This document shows positions 10,605 through 19,438 of a DNA stretch of 59,961 nucleotides, in pieces. Source of the stretch: Haloimpatiens massiliensis (GTDB lineage: Bacteria > Bacillota > Clostridia > Clostridiales > Clostridiaceae). Position numbers and translations under genes: made by a program. The notes below the pieces were generated by a model, which was not told the DNA's origin, ran no database searches, and saw only the letters and a list, made by a program, of their open reading frames with translations. The stretch covers positions 1-59,961 of the forward strand of contig NZ_LT854637.1 in NCBI RefSeq assembly GCF_900184255.1, written 5' to 3'. Position 1 is the first letter of the stretch. Every line of letters starts with the position of its first letter.

Positions 10605-10633
10605 TTGACATTGGGTATCTATAACTATATAAT
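10605..10633 (+). promoter_or_regulatory. Consensus sigma-A promoter of rpmH
   Basis: TTGACA at 10605-10610, a 17-bp spacer, and TATAAT at 10628-10633: a perfect housekeeping promoter about 80 bp before rpmH. It should drive rpmH and, by readthrough, rnpA-yidD-yidC-jag. Confidence 0.9.
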
Positions 10634-10711
10634 TTAATAGTAAAACCATAAATATAGTTAGTAAGTAATACTTTGCTATATACTAACTTCAAATGAAGGA
10701 GGTGCAGTAGG

Positions 10712-10846
10712 ATGTTAAGAACTTACCAACCAAAGAAGTTACAAAGAAAAAGAGAACACGGTTTCAGAAAGAGAATGAGCACTAAGTCTGGAAGAAATGT
10801 TCTTCAAAGAAGAAGACTTAAAGGTAGAAAAAGATTGACAGCATAA
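10712..10846 (+). CDS. rpmH: 50S ribosomal protein L34
   Basis: A 44-aa, very basic protein read directly from the sequence. It starts MLRTYQPKKLQRKREHGF and ends KGRKRLTA, the L34 pattern. SD AAGGAGGTG lies about 13 bp ahead of the ATG at 10712. It is the first gene on the plus side of oriC and precedes rnpA, the universal bacterial order. Leu at position 2 replaces the more usual Lys/Phe, which is unremarkable. Confidence 0.97.
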   Translation: MLRTYQPKKLQRKREHGFRKRMSTKSGRNVLQRRRLKGRKRLTA

Positions 10847-10868
10847 GGCCGCATAAGTGGCCTTTTTC
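10844..10868 (+). terminator. Small hairpin after rpmH (partial terminator)
   Basis: AAGGCC, an 8-nt loop, then GGCCTT followed by TTT, overlapping the rpmH stop. The short stem suggests incomplete termination that keeps L34 mRNA in excess over rnpA, as in other bacteria. Confidence 0.6.
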
Positions 10869-10899
10869 TGCAACTGCAGATAAAAGGAGTAAGGTTTAA

Positions 10900-11268
10900 A
10901 TGAAACTTGAAGGTTTAAAAAAAAATGTTGAGTTTAAAACTGTATATAGAAGAGGAAAGTCTTTTTCAAATAACTTGTTAGTTTTATATAAGTATAAAAA
11001 TAAAAAAAACGATAATACTAATAGATTAGGAATTTCAGTTAGCAAAAAAGTAGGAAATAGTGTGGTTAGAAGTAGAGTTAAGAGATTGATAAAGGAAAGT
11101 TACAGATTAAACCAATATAATTTCAAAGTGAATGACCTTGATTTAGTTATAATAGCTAGAACTAGTTGCAAGGATAGAACATACAAAGAAATAGAGAAAG
11201 CTTTAATCAATATAATTAAGAAAGCTGGTTTATATAATAATGAAGAGAGTTCTAATTTGCATGATTAA
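10900..11268 (+). CDS. rnpA: Ribonuclease P protein component
   Basis: Protein cofactor of RNase P, which matures tRNA 5' ends. The 122-aa product has the RNR-type motif NSVVRSRVKRLIKESYR (about 63-79) and the N-terminal pattern FKTVYRRGKSF. SD AAAGGAG lies ~12 bp before the ATG. The 3' end overlaps yidD by 29 bp in another frame, the usual arrangement. The RNR core reads RSR here, a tolerated variant. Confidence 0.96.
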   Translation: MKLEGLKKNVEFKTVYRRGKSFSNNLLVLYKYKNKKNDNTNRLGISVSKKVGNSVVRSRVKRLIKESYRLNQYNFKVNDLDLVIIARTSCKDRTYKEIEKALINIIKKAGLYNNEESSNLHD

Positions 11269-11449
11269 ATTTTATAGAAAATACATATCCCCATTAAAAA
11301 CTCCCTGTTGTAGGTTTTATCCTACATGTTCACAGTATGCTTTAGAAGCTATTGAAAAGTATGGAGCTTTTAAAGGAGGTATTATGGCCATAAAGAGGAT
11401 TTTAAAATGCCATCCTTTTCATGATGGTGGATACGATCCTGTCAAATAA
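11240..11449 (+). CDS. yidD: Membrane protein insertion efficiency factor YidD
   Basis: 69-aa YidD family protein, a small membrane-associated helper of YidC/Sec insertion. The conserved core has PCCRFYPTCSQYA, IEKYGAFKGG and RILKCHPFHDGGYDPV, with all the family cysteines present. It starts inside the rnpA coding sequence with an upstream purine-rich stretch (GAAGAGAG) and ends just before yidC, so translation is probably coupled. No anomalies. Confidence 0.95.
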   Translation: MKRVLICMIKFYRKYISPLKTPCCRFYPTCSQYALEAIEKYGAFKGGIMAIKRILKCHPFHDGGYDPVK

Positions 11450-11473
11450 TATTTAATTTTGGGAGGTTTAAAA

Positions 11474-12151
11474 GTGCAGTTTTTATCACAATGGTTATCG
11501 AAATTTTTTGAAATGTTGCACACTGGGTTAAATAGTTTTATACCCAACAATAACATCACATATGGCTTAGCCATAATATTATTTACAGCAATAATAAGAA
11601 TAATATTATTGCCTATAAACTTTAAACAGATAAGATCTACTGTTAAAATGAGTGAAATACAACCAGAAATGAAAAAATTACAGGAAAAGTATAAAAATAA
11701 TCCTCAAAAAATGCAAGAAGAAGTTATGAAGCTTTATAAAGAAAATGGTGTAAGTCCTCTAAGTGGATGTCTACCTTTAATAATACAGATGCCAATATTA
11801 TTTGCCATGTATTATTTATTTTTAAATTTACCTAACATAAGCGGTGTAAGCTTTTTATGGATGAAAGATTTAGGAGGAGTAGCATCACTTAAAGATCCAC
11901 TTTCATTAATATTGCCAATATTGTCAGGAGTAACTACATATCTTTCATCAGCTATGATGGCAATGAAAGGTGATGGCATGCAGGCAAAGCAAACTTCTAT
12001 TATGAACATATTTATGTCTGTGTTTATCACATATATGAGTTTAAAATTTAAAGGGGCATTGGTACTTTATTGGGTAACAAATAACTTATTCCAAATTGGT
12101 CAAACTGCTATAATGAAAAGGAATGAGAAAAGAAGTAAGCAAAATGCCTAA
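11474..12151 (+). CDS. yidC: Membrane protein insertase YidC/OxaA
   Basis: Inserts membrane proteins, alone or with SecYEG. The GTG at 11474 is preferred because GGGAGG at 11461-11466 is a well-placed SD; a longer frame from TTG at 11459 would overlap that SD. The product is ~225 aa with about five membrane segments and the 60KD_IMP core (IRSTVKMSEIQPEMKKLQEKY cytoplasmic loop, then SPLSGCLPLIIQMPILFAM). An N-terminal lipobox signal peptide, found in Bacillus SpoIIIJ, is not obvious. The gene lies between yidD and jag as expected. Confidence 0.95.
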   Translation: MQFLSQWLSKFFEMLHTGLNSFIPNNNITYGLAIILFTAIIRIILLPINFKQIRSTVKMSEIQPEMKKLQEKYKNNPQKMQEEVMKLYKENGVSPLSGCLPLIIQMPILFAMYYLFLNLPNISGVSFLWMKDLGGVASLKDPLSLILPILSGVTTYLSSAMMAMKGDGMQAKQTSIMNIFMSVFITYMSLKFKGALVLYWVTNNLFQIGQTAIMKRNEKRSKQNA

Positions 12152-12187
12152 GAATGATTTGTTGTAGAAAGGCGGTGTCTTACGGTA

Positions 12188-12814
12188 ATGAAAAGTATTG
12201 AAGTTATGGGGAAAAGTGTAGAGGAAGCTATACAAAGTGGGTTGAAACAGCTTAATTTAACTGAGGATAAAGTAGAAGTTGAAATACTTGAAGAGGGAAG
12301 CAAAGGATTATTTGGTTTTATAGGAGCTAAATCTGCTAAGGTTAAACTTACAGAGAAAAAGGATTATACAGAAGAAGCTAGAGGCTTTTTAAGAAAAGTT
12401 TTAAATTCTATGGATATAAAATCTGAAATAAGAATAAAAGAAGAAGGCTCTGCTTTAAAAATAAACCTTTCAGGACCTAATATGGGAATAATAATAGGAC
12501 ATAGAGGGGAAACGTTAGATTCACTTCAATATTTAGTTAGTCTTGCTGTTAATAAGGATAATGATCAGCCGTACAAGAGAATTATTTTGGATACTGAAAA
12601 TTATAGATATAAAAGAGAGCAGACTCTAAAAAAATTAGCTGAAAAAATGGCTTATAAGGTTAAGCAAAAAGGTAGATGTGTTAAATTAGAACCGATGAAT
12701 CCATATGAAAGAAGAGTTATACATTCTGCGCTTCAAAGTGATTCGGAAATAAAAACTTATAGTGAAGGACAGGAACCATATAGAAGAGTAGTCATTGATT
12801 TAAAGAAAGCCTAA
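12188..12814 (+). CDS. jag: Jag/KhpB RNA-binding protein (Jag-N, KH, R3H)
   Basis: 208-aa cytoplasmic RNA-binding protein with an N-terminal Jag domain (EVMGKSVEEAIQSGL; EEGSKGLFGFIGAKSAKV), a KH domain with the loop IIIGHRGETLDSLQ (about 103-116), and a C-terminal R3H motif (MNPYERRVIHSAL). KhpB/EloR homologues bind many RNAs and affect cell elongation. SD AAAGGCGGTG lies ahead of the ATG, and the gene follows yidC by 36 bp. A terminator overlaps its stop codon. Confidence 0.95.
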   Translation: MKSIEVMGKSVEEAIQSGLKQLNLTEDKVEVEILEEGSKGLFGFIGAKSAKVKLTEKKDYTEEARGFLRKVLNSMDIKSEIRIKEEGSALKINLSGPNMGIIIGHRGETLDSLQYLVSLAVNKDNDQPYKRIILDTENYRYKREQTLKKLAEKMAYKVKQKGRCVKLEPMNPYERRVIHSALQSDSEIKTYSEGQEPYRRVVIDLKKA

Positions 12815-12832
12815 AGGGCTTTCTTTTTATTA
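12803..12832 (+). terminator. jag operon terminator
   Basis: AAAGAAAGCC, loop TAAA, GGGCTTTCTTTTT: a 10-bp stem plus T-run that overlaps the jag stop. It closes the rpmH-rnpA-yidD-yidC-jag unit. The next 276 bp to mnmE are A/T-rich with no recognisable gene. Confidence 0.85.
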
Positions 12833-13108
12833 GTGATTATAAGTAAGAAAATTCATAGTCTATAATATCTAAGTGAAGCTTTACTAGGTATTGGGTACTA
12901 AGGATTACAAATTAAATAAATACTCATTAATATATAAGGTATATCTTTTTCTTTTATTTTATAGTTAGTTATAAATTAGAAAATATAACCTATGTAACTG
13001 TTTAAATTTATATTTTTATTTGATAAAATTAATACAGTGTAAAAAAAGTATATTGGGCTAAAATAATAATGCTAAGTAAACATATAAAATCGGGAGGAAG
13101 TTAGAAGT

Positions 13109-14488
13109 ATGAAAGAATTTGATACCATTTCAGCTGTATCAACTAGTTTAGGTGAAGGTGGAGTTTCAATAATAAGAGTGTCTGGGGATAATGCTTTGCC
13201 TATAGTAGATAGTATTTTTAAGGCTAAGAATGGTAAATCTTTAAAGGAAATGAAGACTTATACTATGAGGTATGGGTTTATTGTAGAGAAGGATAGTAGA
13301 GAAGTAATAGATGAAGTTATTGTAAGTTATATGAAGGGCCCTAGAAGTTTTACAGCGGAAGATACTGTGGAAATAAACTGCCACGGCGGAGTGGTAGCTA
13401 CTAATAGAGTTTTAAAGGAAACTATAAAAGCTGGAGCAAGACTTGCAGAAAGAGGAGAGTTTACTAAGAGAGCTTTCTTGAATGGTAGAATAGATTTGAG
13501 TCAGGCAGAGGCGGTAATTGATATAATAAATGCTAAAACAGAACTTAGCATGAAATCTGCAATTAAACAATCAGAAGGCATAATTTCCAAGGAAATATCC
13601 AGCATAAGAGGTGAACTTCTAGCGCTTATTGCTCATATAGAAGCTACAGTAGATTACCCTGAGGACGATCTAGAGGAAGTTACTTCTAAAAAAGCAAATA
13701 TTCAACTAGTAAATGTTATAGAAGAGATAGAAAAATTATTAAATACTGCTGAAGAGGGAAAAATGCTAAAAGAAGGTATAAAGGTAGTAATAGTGGGTAA
13801 ACCCAATGTTGGGAAATCATCTCTTTTAAATGCATTGATTCAAGAGAATAGAGCTATAGTTACAGATGTACCTGGGACCACTAGAGATGTAATAGAAGAG
13901 TATATAAATATAGATGGAATTCCTATAAAATTAATTGATACAGCTGGTATAAGAGAAACTGAAAATATAGTAGAAAAAATAGGTGTAGAGAAATCTAAAG
14001 AAAAAATAGAAGAATCAGATTTAATAATATTGATGCTAGATTTAAGTAGAAAATTGGATAGAGAAGATGAAGAAATTATAGAATATATAAAAGATAAAAA
14101 GTATGTAGTCCTTTTAAACAAAAAAGATTTAAATAGACAGATAGAAGTAGAAGAACTTTCTAAACTAGACTCTCAATATCTTATAGATATTTCTGTAAAA
14201 ACAGGAGAAGGAATAGATAGAATAAGAGATTGTATAAAGCAATTATTTTTTAAGGGAAAAATAAAAGCAGAAGATATATATGTTACTAACAATAGACATA
14301 AAGAGGCTTTAATAAGAGCTAAAGAAAGTTTAAAGGCTGCTATAGAAATTTTAGAAAATGTAGAGGCTATAGATTTAGCATCTATAGATATAAGAAATGC
14401 ATGGACGGCATTAGGAGAAATAACTGGTGATACTGTAGAAGAGGATATAATAGATAAGATATTTTCAGAATTCTGTTTAGGAAAGTAG
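13109..14488 (+). CDS. mnmE: tRNA uridine-5-carboxymethylaminomethyl GTPase MnmE
   Basis: With MnmG it modifies U34 of tRNAs decoding two-codon families. The 459-aa product has an N-terminal folate-binding domain, a helical domain interrupted by a G domain with P-loop VIVGKPNVGKSSLLNAL (~225), switch PGTTRDV, DTAGIRET and NKKD, and the C-terminal catalytic CLGK (FCxGK type). SD GGAGG lies 11 bp before the ATG. mnmG begins 2 bp after the stop, so translation is coupled. Confidence 0.98.
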   Translation: MKEFDTISAVSTSLGEGGVSIIRVSGDNALPIVDSIFKAKNGKSLKEMKTYTMRYGFIVEKDSREVIDEVIVSYMKGPRSFTAEDTVEINCHGGVVATNRVLKETIKAGARLAERGEFTKRAFLNGRIDLSQAEAVIDIINAKTELSMKSAIKQSEGIISKEISSIRGELLALIAHIEATVDYPEDDLEEVTSKKANIQLVNVIEEIEKLLNTAEEGKMLKEGIKVVIVGKPNVGKSSLLNALIQENRAIVTDVPGTTRDVIEEYINIDGIPIKLIDTAGIRETENIVEKIGVEKSKEKIEESDLIILMLDLSRKLDREDEEIIEYIKDKKYVVLLNKKDLNRQIEVEELSKLDSQYLIDISVKTGEGIDRIRDCIKQLFFKGKIKAEDIYVTNNRHKEALIRAKESLKAAIEILENVEAIDLASIDIRNAWTALGEITGDTVEEDIIDKIFSEFCLGK

Positions 14489-14490
14489 GG

Positions 14491-16392
14491 ATGAAGATGA
14501 GTTACCATGCAGGAGAATTTGATGTAGTTGTTATAGGTGCGGGACACGCAGGCTGCGAGGCTGCACTTGCTTCAGCAAGGCTTGGATGCAAGACTTTAGT
14601 GTGTGCAATAAATTTAGATAGTATTGCTCTTATGCCTTGTAATCCTAATATAGGTGGAACAGCTAAGGGTCATTTAGTTAAAGAGATAGACGCCTTAGGT
14701 GGAGAAATGGGAGTAAACATAGATGAAACATTCATACAATCTAGAATGTTAAATACCTCTAAAGGACCAGCAGTTCATTCTTTAAGAGCACAAGCAGACA
14801 AAAGAAAGTATTCTGAAAGAATGAAGTGGATATTAGAAAAAGAACATAATATAGTTTTAAAACAACTAGAGATAACTCAGATAGATGTTAAGGATGGGAA
14901 AGTACAAGGAGTATTAACTTCTAATGGAGGGTATTTTGATTGTAAGGCTGTTATTTTAGCTTCAGGTACATATTTAAAATCTAGAATAATTGTAGGTGAA
15001 GTAAGTAGAAATGAAGGACCAAGTGGACTTATGCCTGCTAATGAATTATCAAGAAATCTTTTGGAATTAGGCATTTCTTTAAGAAGATTTAAAACTGGAA
15101 CTCCATGTAGGGTTAATAGAAAATCATTGGATTTTTCAAAAATGATAGAGCAGCCGGGAGATAAAAAAATAGTTCCTTTTTCTTTTATGAATGATTATAT
15201 AGAAAAGGAGCAGGTGTCTTGTTATTTAACTTATACCAACGGGAATACTCATGGCGTTATTACAGATAATATAAATAGATCACCTCTATATAATGGAAGT
15301 ATTGAGGGGGTTGGACCTAGATATTGTCCTTCCATAGAAGATAAGGTAATGAGATTTAGAGATAAGGAACAGCACCAGGTATTTATAGAACCAGAAGGTG
15401 AGTTTACAGAAGAGATGTATGTAGGGGGTATGTCTAGCTCTCTTCCAGAGGATGTACAAGTTAAGATGGTTAAGACTGTTCCTGGACTTGAAAATGCCCA
15501 AATTACAAGAATTGGGTATGCCATAGAATATGATTGTATAGATCCAACTCAGCTTAAACTCTCTTTAGAATTTAAAAATATTGATGGATTCTTTTCAGCA
15601 GGTCAGGTAAATGGAAGTTCAGGATATGAAGAAGCAGCTTCTCAAGGATTGATTGCAGGAATAAATGCTGTTCTTAAAATCAATGGAAAAGACCCTTTTA
15701 TATTAAATCGTTCAGATGCTTATATAGGGGTTTTGATAGATGATTTAGTCACTAAAGGTACTAATGAGCCATATAGAATGATGACATCCAGATCTGAATA
15801 TAGACTTATTTTAAGACAGGATAATGCAGATTTAAGATTAACAGAAGCAGGATATAAGGTTGGTCTTGTAAAGGAAGATAGATATAAAAAATATTTAGAA
15901 AGAAAAGAAGCTATAGAAAAAGAAATAGATAGAATTAAGGCATTAAAAATAACTAATAAACGAGAAGTTAATGAATTTTTAAAGGAATTAAATTCTGTAG
16001 AATTAAAGAAGCCTATTAGTTTGTACGAATTAATAAAGAGACCGGAGCTTAATTACTATACAGTAGAGCCTTTAGATGTGAAAAGACCTAAGTTACCTGA
16101 AAATGTTAAAGAGCAGGTAAATATAGTTGCCAAATATGAGGGTTATATACAAAAACAAATAGAGCAAGTAAATAGCTTTAAGAAGATGGAAAATAAAATT
16201 ATACCAGAAAATATAGATTATAATAATGTAAAAGGTCTTAGAATAGAAGCTATACAAAAACTTAATAAAATAAGACCTACTAACTTAGGGCAGGCTTCAA
16301 GAATTTCAGGAGTTTCTCCAGCGGATATATCTGTTCTAATGATATATTTGGAGCAATTAAAAAGAATTAATAGAGAAAAACAAATAAAATAA
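14491..16392 (+). CDS. mnmG: tRNA uridine-5-carboxymethylaminomethyl synthesis enzyme MnmG
   Basis: FAD-dependent partner of MnmE (GidA). The 633-aa product begins with a dinucleotide-binding motif DVVVIGAGHAGCEAALASARLG, carries the SGTYLKSRIIVGE and GYEEAASQGL motifs, and ends with the conserved tail that docks MnmE. Two in-frame ATGs (14491 and 14497) are possible; GTAGGGATGA favours the second slightly, changing only two residues. It follows mnmE with a 2-bp gap. Confidence 0.98.
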   Translation: MKMSYHAGEFDVVVIGAGHAGCEAALASARLGCKTLVCAINLDSIALMPCNPNIGGTAKGHLVKEIDALGGEMGVNIDETFIQSRMLNTSKGPAVHSLRAQADKRKYSERMKWILEKEHNIVLKQLEITQIDVKDGKVQGVLTSNGGYFDCKAVILASGTYLKSRIIVGEVSRNEGPSGLMPANELSRNLLELGISLRRFKTGTPCRVNRKSLDFSKMIEQPGDKKIVPFSFMNDYIEKEQVSCYLTYTNGNTHGVITDNINRSPLYNGSIEGVGPRYCPSIEDKVMRFRDKEQHQVFIEPEGEFTEEMYVGGMSSSLPEDVQVKMVKTVPGLENAQITRIGYAIEYDCIDPTQLKLSLEFKNIDGFFSAGQVNGSSGYEEAASQGLIAGINAVLKINGKDPFILNRSDAYIGVLIDDLVTKGTNEPYRMMTSRSEYRLILRQDNADLRLTEAGYKVGLVKEDRYKKYLERKEAIEKEIDRIKALKITNKREVNEFLKELNSVELKKPISLYELIKRPELNYYTVEPLDVKRPKLPENVKEQVNIVAKYEGYIQKQIEQVNSFKKMENKIIPENIDYNNVKGLRIEAIQKLNKIRPTNLGQASRISGVSPADISVLMIYLEQLKRINREKQIK

Positions 16393-16418
16393 AGTAATGT
16401 GCAAAGCGAGGAAGTTAA

Positions 16419-17138
16419 ATGGAGTATTACGATATTTTAAATAGTGCAGCCTTAAAAGAAGGTTTGGAATTTAGCCAAGAAAAATATAATAAGTTCATTC
16501 TCTATAAGGATATGATAAAGGAGTGGAATGAAAAAATAAATTTAACTGCTATAACAGAAGATGAAGAAATAATAAAAAAGCATTTTATTGACTCCTTTAA
16601 AATATTTAAATTTGAAAAACTTAAAGAGTGCAAAAAAATAATAGATGTAGGTACGGGAGCTGGATTTCCAGGAATACCTATGAAGATTGTTAAAGATGAT
16701 TTAGAAATAACTTTGTTAGATTCATTGAAAAAAAGAATAACATTTTTAGATGAAGTAGTGAATAATTTGAGTTTAAATTCTGTAGAAACACTTCATGGGA
16801 GAGCAGAAGACTTTGCCAAAGATAAAAAATACAGAGAACAATACGATGCAGTGGTTTCTAGAGCTGTAGCTAATATGACTGTTTTAAGTGAACTTTGTAT
16901 CCCTTTTGTAAGAAAAGGCGGATATTTTGTAGCTTTAAAAGGACCTGCTATTACACAAGAATTAGAGGAAGCACAAAAAGCTATTAAAGTCTTAGGTGGG
17001 AAAATCCAACAAATAATAGAGGTGGATATAGAAGGAAGTGACCTAAGACACAATTTAGTTGTAGTTAAAAAAGTGAAGGATACACCCAAGGGGTATCCGA
17101 GAAAAGCAGGAACGGTTTCTAAAAATCCTTTAAAATAA
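16419..17138 (+). CDS. rsmG: 16S rRNA (guanine-N7) methyltransferase RsmG
   Basis: SAM-dependent methyltransferase for G527 of 16S rRNA; loss gives low-level streptomycin resistance. The 239-aa product has the SAM motif IDVGTGAGFPGIPMKI (about 70-85), SRAVANM near 150 and the C-terminal KKVKDTPKGYPRKAGTVSKNPL typical of the family. SD GAGGAAG lies before the ATG. It follows mnmG by 26 bp in the conserved mnmE-mnmG-rsmG order. Confidence 0.97.
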   Translation: MEYYDILNSAALKEGLEFSQEKYNKFILYKDMIKEWNEKINLTAITEDEEIIKKHFIDSFKIFKFEKLKECKKIIDVGTGAGFPGIPMKIVKDDLEITLLDSLKKRITFLDEVVNNLSLNSVETLHGRAEDFAKDKKYREQYDAVVSRAVANMTVLSELCIPFVRKGGYFVALKGPAITQELEEAQKAIKVLGGKIQQIIEVDIEGSDLRHNLVVVKKVKDTPKGYPRKAGTVSKNPLK

Positions 17139-17292
17139 GGAAAAAAAAGTAAAATAACCATGGAAAATAAATAAATAGCGAATAAATATTAAAAAAATAA
17201 AATAAAGTATATAAAAGTTTGCAAAAAAGAAGGAATATTAATGTTTTTATAGAAATGTTAATATTAGGAAAACAATAAGAGGGATGGTAGCT

Positions 17293-18072
17293 ATGCAAAA
17301 AGATATAAATTATATACCTGTAGAATCCATAGTTCCAAATGCTTATCAGCCAAGAAAACATTTTGATGAAGAAGCTTTAGAAGAGTTGGCACAATCAATA
17401 AAAGCATATGGGGTTATTCAACCAATTTCTATAAGAAAGTTATCAGCAGAGAGATATGAGCTTATAGCTGGTGAAAGAAGACTTAGAGCTGCTAAATTAG
17501 CTGGATTAACTGAAATACCAGCTATAATAGTTGATATAACGGATAAAGACTCAGCAGCTATTGCACTTTTAGAAAATTTACAAAGGCAAGATTTAAACTT
17601 TTTAGAAGAAGCAGAAGCTTATCATAATTTAATAAAAGATCATTCTTATACTCAAGAACAGTTGGCAGAAGTTATAGGAAAGAAGCAATCTACCATTGCA
17701 AATAAAATAAGGCTTCTCAAGTTAGAACCTAAGATCCGACAAATTCTTTTGGAAAATAACCTTACAGAAAGACATGCTAGAGCGCTTTTAAAGTTGCCTT
17801 CAGAAGAGCTTAGAAATAAAGTTTTGAAAGAAGTTATTAGTAAGTCTTTAAATGTAAAGAAAACAGAGGAAGTAATAGAAAGGGAACTTCTTAAATTATG
17901 TAGTCAAGAAGTAGCAGCCGATGGTAAGAAAAGAATAAAAGGAATATTCAGTCCAAGAATTTATGTAAATACCATAAAGCAAGTTTTTGATAAATACGGA
18001 ATAAAAGCTAATTATAAATCTAAAGAATTAGAAGATTCTATAGAAGTTACTATATGTATTCCAAAGAAATAA
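17293..18072 (+). CDS. noc: Nucleoid occlusion protein Noc (ParB family)
   Basis: ParB-like CTPase/DNA-binding protein that in Bacillus blocks division over the nucleoid. The 259-aa product has the N-terminal ParB motifs PNAYQPRKHF and the GERR box LIAGERRLRAAKL, then ENLQRQDLNFLEEAEAY and an HTH (TQEQLAEVIGKKQSTIANKIRLL). ATG 17293 is chosen because GAGGG (17279-17283) is 9 bp upstream; the in-frame ATG at 17284 would abut the SD. It lies just before parA/parB. No Noc-binding palindrome (ATTTCCCGGGAAAT) was noticed in this window. Confidence 0.9.
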   Translation: MQKDINYIPVESIVPNAYQPRKHFDEEALEELAQSIKAYGVIQPISIRKLSAERYELIAGERRLRAAKLAGLTEIPAIIVDITDKDSAAIALLENLQRQDLNFLEEAEAYHNLIKDHSYTQEQLAEVIGKKQSTIANKIRLLKLEPKIRQILLENNLTERHARALLKLPSEELRNKVLKEVISKSLNVKKTEEVIERELLKLCSQEVAADGKKRIKGIFSPRIYVNTIKQVFDKYGIKANYKSKELEDSIEVTICIPKK

Positions 18073-18172
18073 TTAAATTTTATGTAGTTTTAAAATTATA
18101 TATAATTATTGTTTAGAGAGGTAATACAAGTTGGTATGATTAATAATTGATATTATTATGTGTATAAATAAT

Positions 18173-18333
18173 AAGGCACATTCAAATAAATAACAAGTCA
18201 GTATGCTAGTCTATTTTGCGTCATACTGCGTCAGCAGAACCCACCGATAGTTCTACTAGCGGCGGAACCTGCTTCCTTGTCTGACACAAAATATACCTGC
18301 ATCTTTGACTTGTTATTTATTTTCATGTACCTT
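18173..18333 (-). repeat. Interspersed 160-bp hairpin element, copy 1
   Basis: One of three related elements (others 34812-34971 and 54636-54795). It is almost identical to copy 2 (one visible difference) and divergent from copy 3. The ends AAGGCACATTCAAATAAATA and TTATTTATTTTCATGTACCTT are complementary, and internal arms also pair, so the unit can fold from end to end. Strand is set to minus because RNA from that strand gains several G-U pairs in the apical stem. It lies between noc and parA, outside coding DNA. Function unknown; a small non-autonomous mobile element or structured RNA is most likely. Confidence 0.85.
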
Positions 18334-18396
18334 AGTAAAATTATTAAATGAATATTTTAATATAGATGTTACTACGTTAAATAGATAAAAAAACTT

Positions 18397-18456
18397 AAAG
18401 ATAAAATTAGTGTAGAAAAAACTTTTATACTGATTTTATCTTTTTTTATTTTTTAT
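18397..18456 (+). terminator. Long-stem terminator between noc and parA
   Basis: An 18-bp stem (18397-18414 with 18426-18443, one or two wobble positions) is followed by TTTTTTTATTTTTT. It probably terminates transcripts from noc or from the repeat element. The remaining gap to parA (18457-18612) contains no gene. Confidence 0.75.
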
Positions 18457-18612
18457 AGTGTTGAGGGATGAAAAATTACTAGCACAAGAGATGTATTAAT
18501 ATTATAATAGAAGTTGAAGATAAATTTAAAATATATTAGCCACCGCATAGTATCGGTGGTAATTTAATAATGTAAACTGGTTTTTAAAATATAATTAAAG
18601 GTGATGAGTTTA

Positions 18613-19386
18613 ATGAAGATTATTTGCATTTTTAATCAAAAAGGTGGAGTGGGTAAAACTACAACTAATATAAACTTATGCTCCTATTTAGCTAATAAAG
18701 GACATAAAATACTTACTATAGATATTGATCCTCAAGGAAACACTACTAGTGGATTGGGATTGGACAAGAGAAGTATTGAAAGTTCCATTTATGATGTGTT
18801 ATCAGGAGAAAAGAGCATAAAAGAATCTATAATTAAAATAGAGCTTATTGATAATTTTTACATTGTACCATCTACTATGGAATTGGCTGGTGCGGAAGTA
18901 GAGTTAATAAATAAGGAAAGTAGAGAAAATATATTAAAAAATGCTCTACAGGATTTAGATGAGGAATTTGATTATGTGTTTATAGATTGTCCTCCTTCTT
19001 TAGGATTTTTAACAATAAATGCTCTTTCTGCAGCAGATAGTGTCTTGATTCCAATTCAATGTGAATTTTATGCATTAGAGGGTGTTGGACAACTTATAAA
19101 TACGGTTCAGCTAGTTAAAAAATCTTTAAATAAATCTTTGGAAATAGAAGGCATTTTAATGAGCATGTATGATAGTAGAACAAAACTTAGTAATGAAGTG
19201 GTTCAAGAAGTAAAGAAATATTTCAAGGATAAAGTATACAACACTACGATACCAAGAAATATAAGATTAGCAGAAGCACCTAGTTTTGGACTTCCAATAT
19301 TATTATTTGATGATAAATGTAGAGGGGCTGAAGCTTATCAAAAACTTACTAAAGAATTTTTAAAGAGACAAAAGGTTAGAGCCTAA
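18613..19386 (+). CDS. parA: Chromosome partitioning ATPase ParA/Soj
   Basis: Deviant-Walker ATPase that with ParB segregates origins and in Bacillus regulates DnaA. Product ~257 aa: IFNQKGGVGKTTTNINLCSYL (P-loop, residues 5-25), DIDPQGNTTSGLG, VFIDCPPSLGFLTINAL, and the C-terminal PSFGLPILLFDDKCRGAEAY. ATG 18613 is preferred since AAAGGTGATG (18598-18607) is its SD; the frame extends to a GTG at 18601 inside that SD. It is 52 bp upstream of parB. Confidence 0.97.
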   Translation: MKIICIFNQKGGVGKTTTNINLCSYLANKGHKILTIDIDPQGNTTSGLGLDKRSIESSIYDVLSGEKSIKESIIKIELIDNFYIVPSTMELAGAEVELINKESRENILKNALQDLDEEFDYVFIDCPPSLGFLTINALSAADSVLIPIQCEFYALEGVGQLINTVQLVKKSLNKSLEIEGILMSMYDSRTKLSNEVVQEVKKYFKDKVYNTTIPRNIRLAEAPSFGLPILLFDDKCRGAEAYQKLTKEFLKRQKVRA

Positions 19387-19438
19387 ATAATAAAATATTA
19401 AACAAAGGATGGTTTAATACTGATAAGGAGGAAGAAGC

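Noticed and set aside
17119..17361. 80-aa minus-strand hydrophobic frame across the rsmG-noc gap
   Set aside because: Overlaps the start of noc and arises from A/T-rich antisense sequence; no SD.
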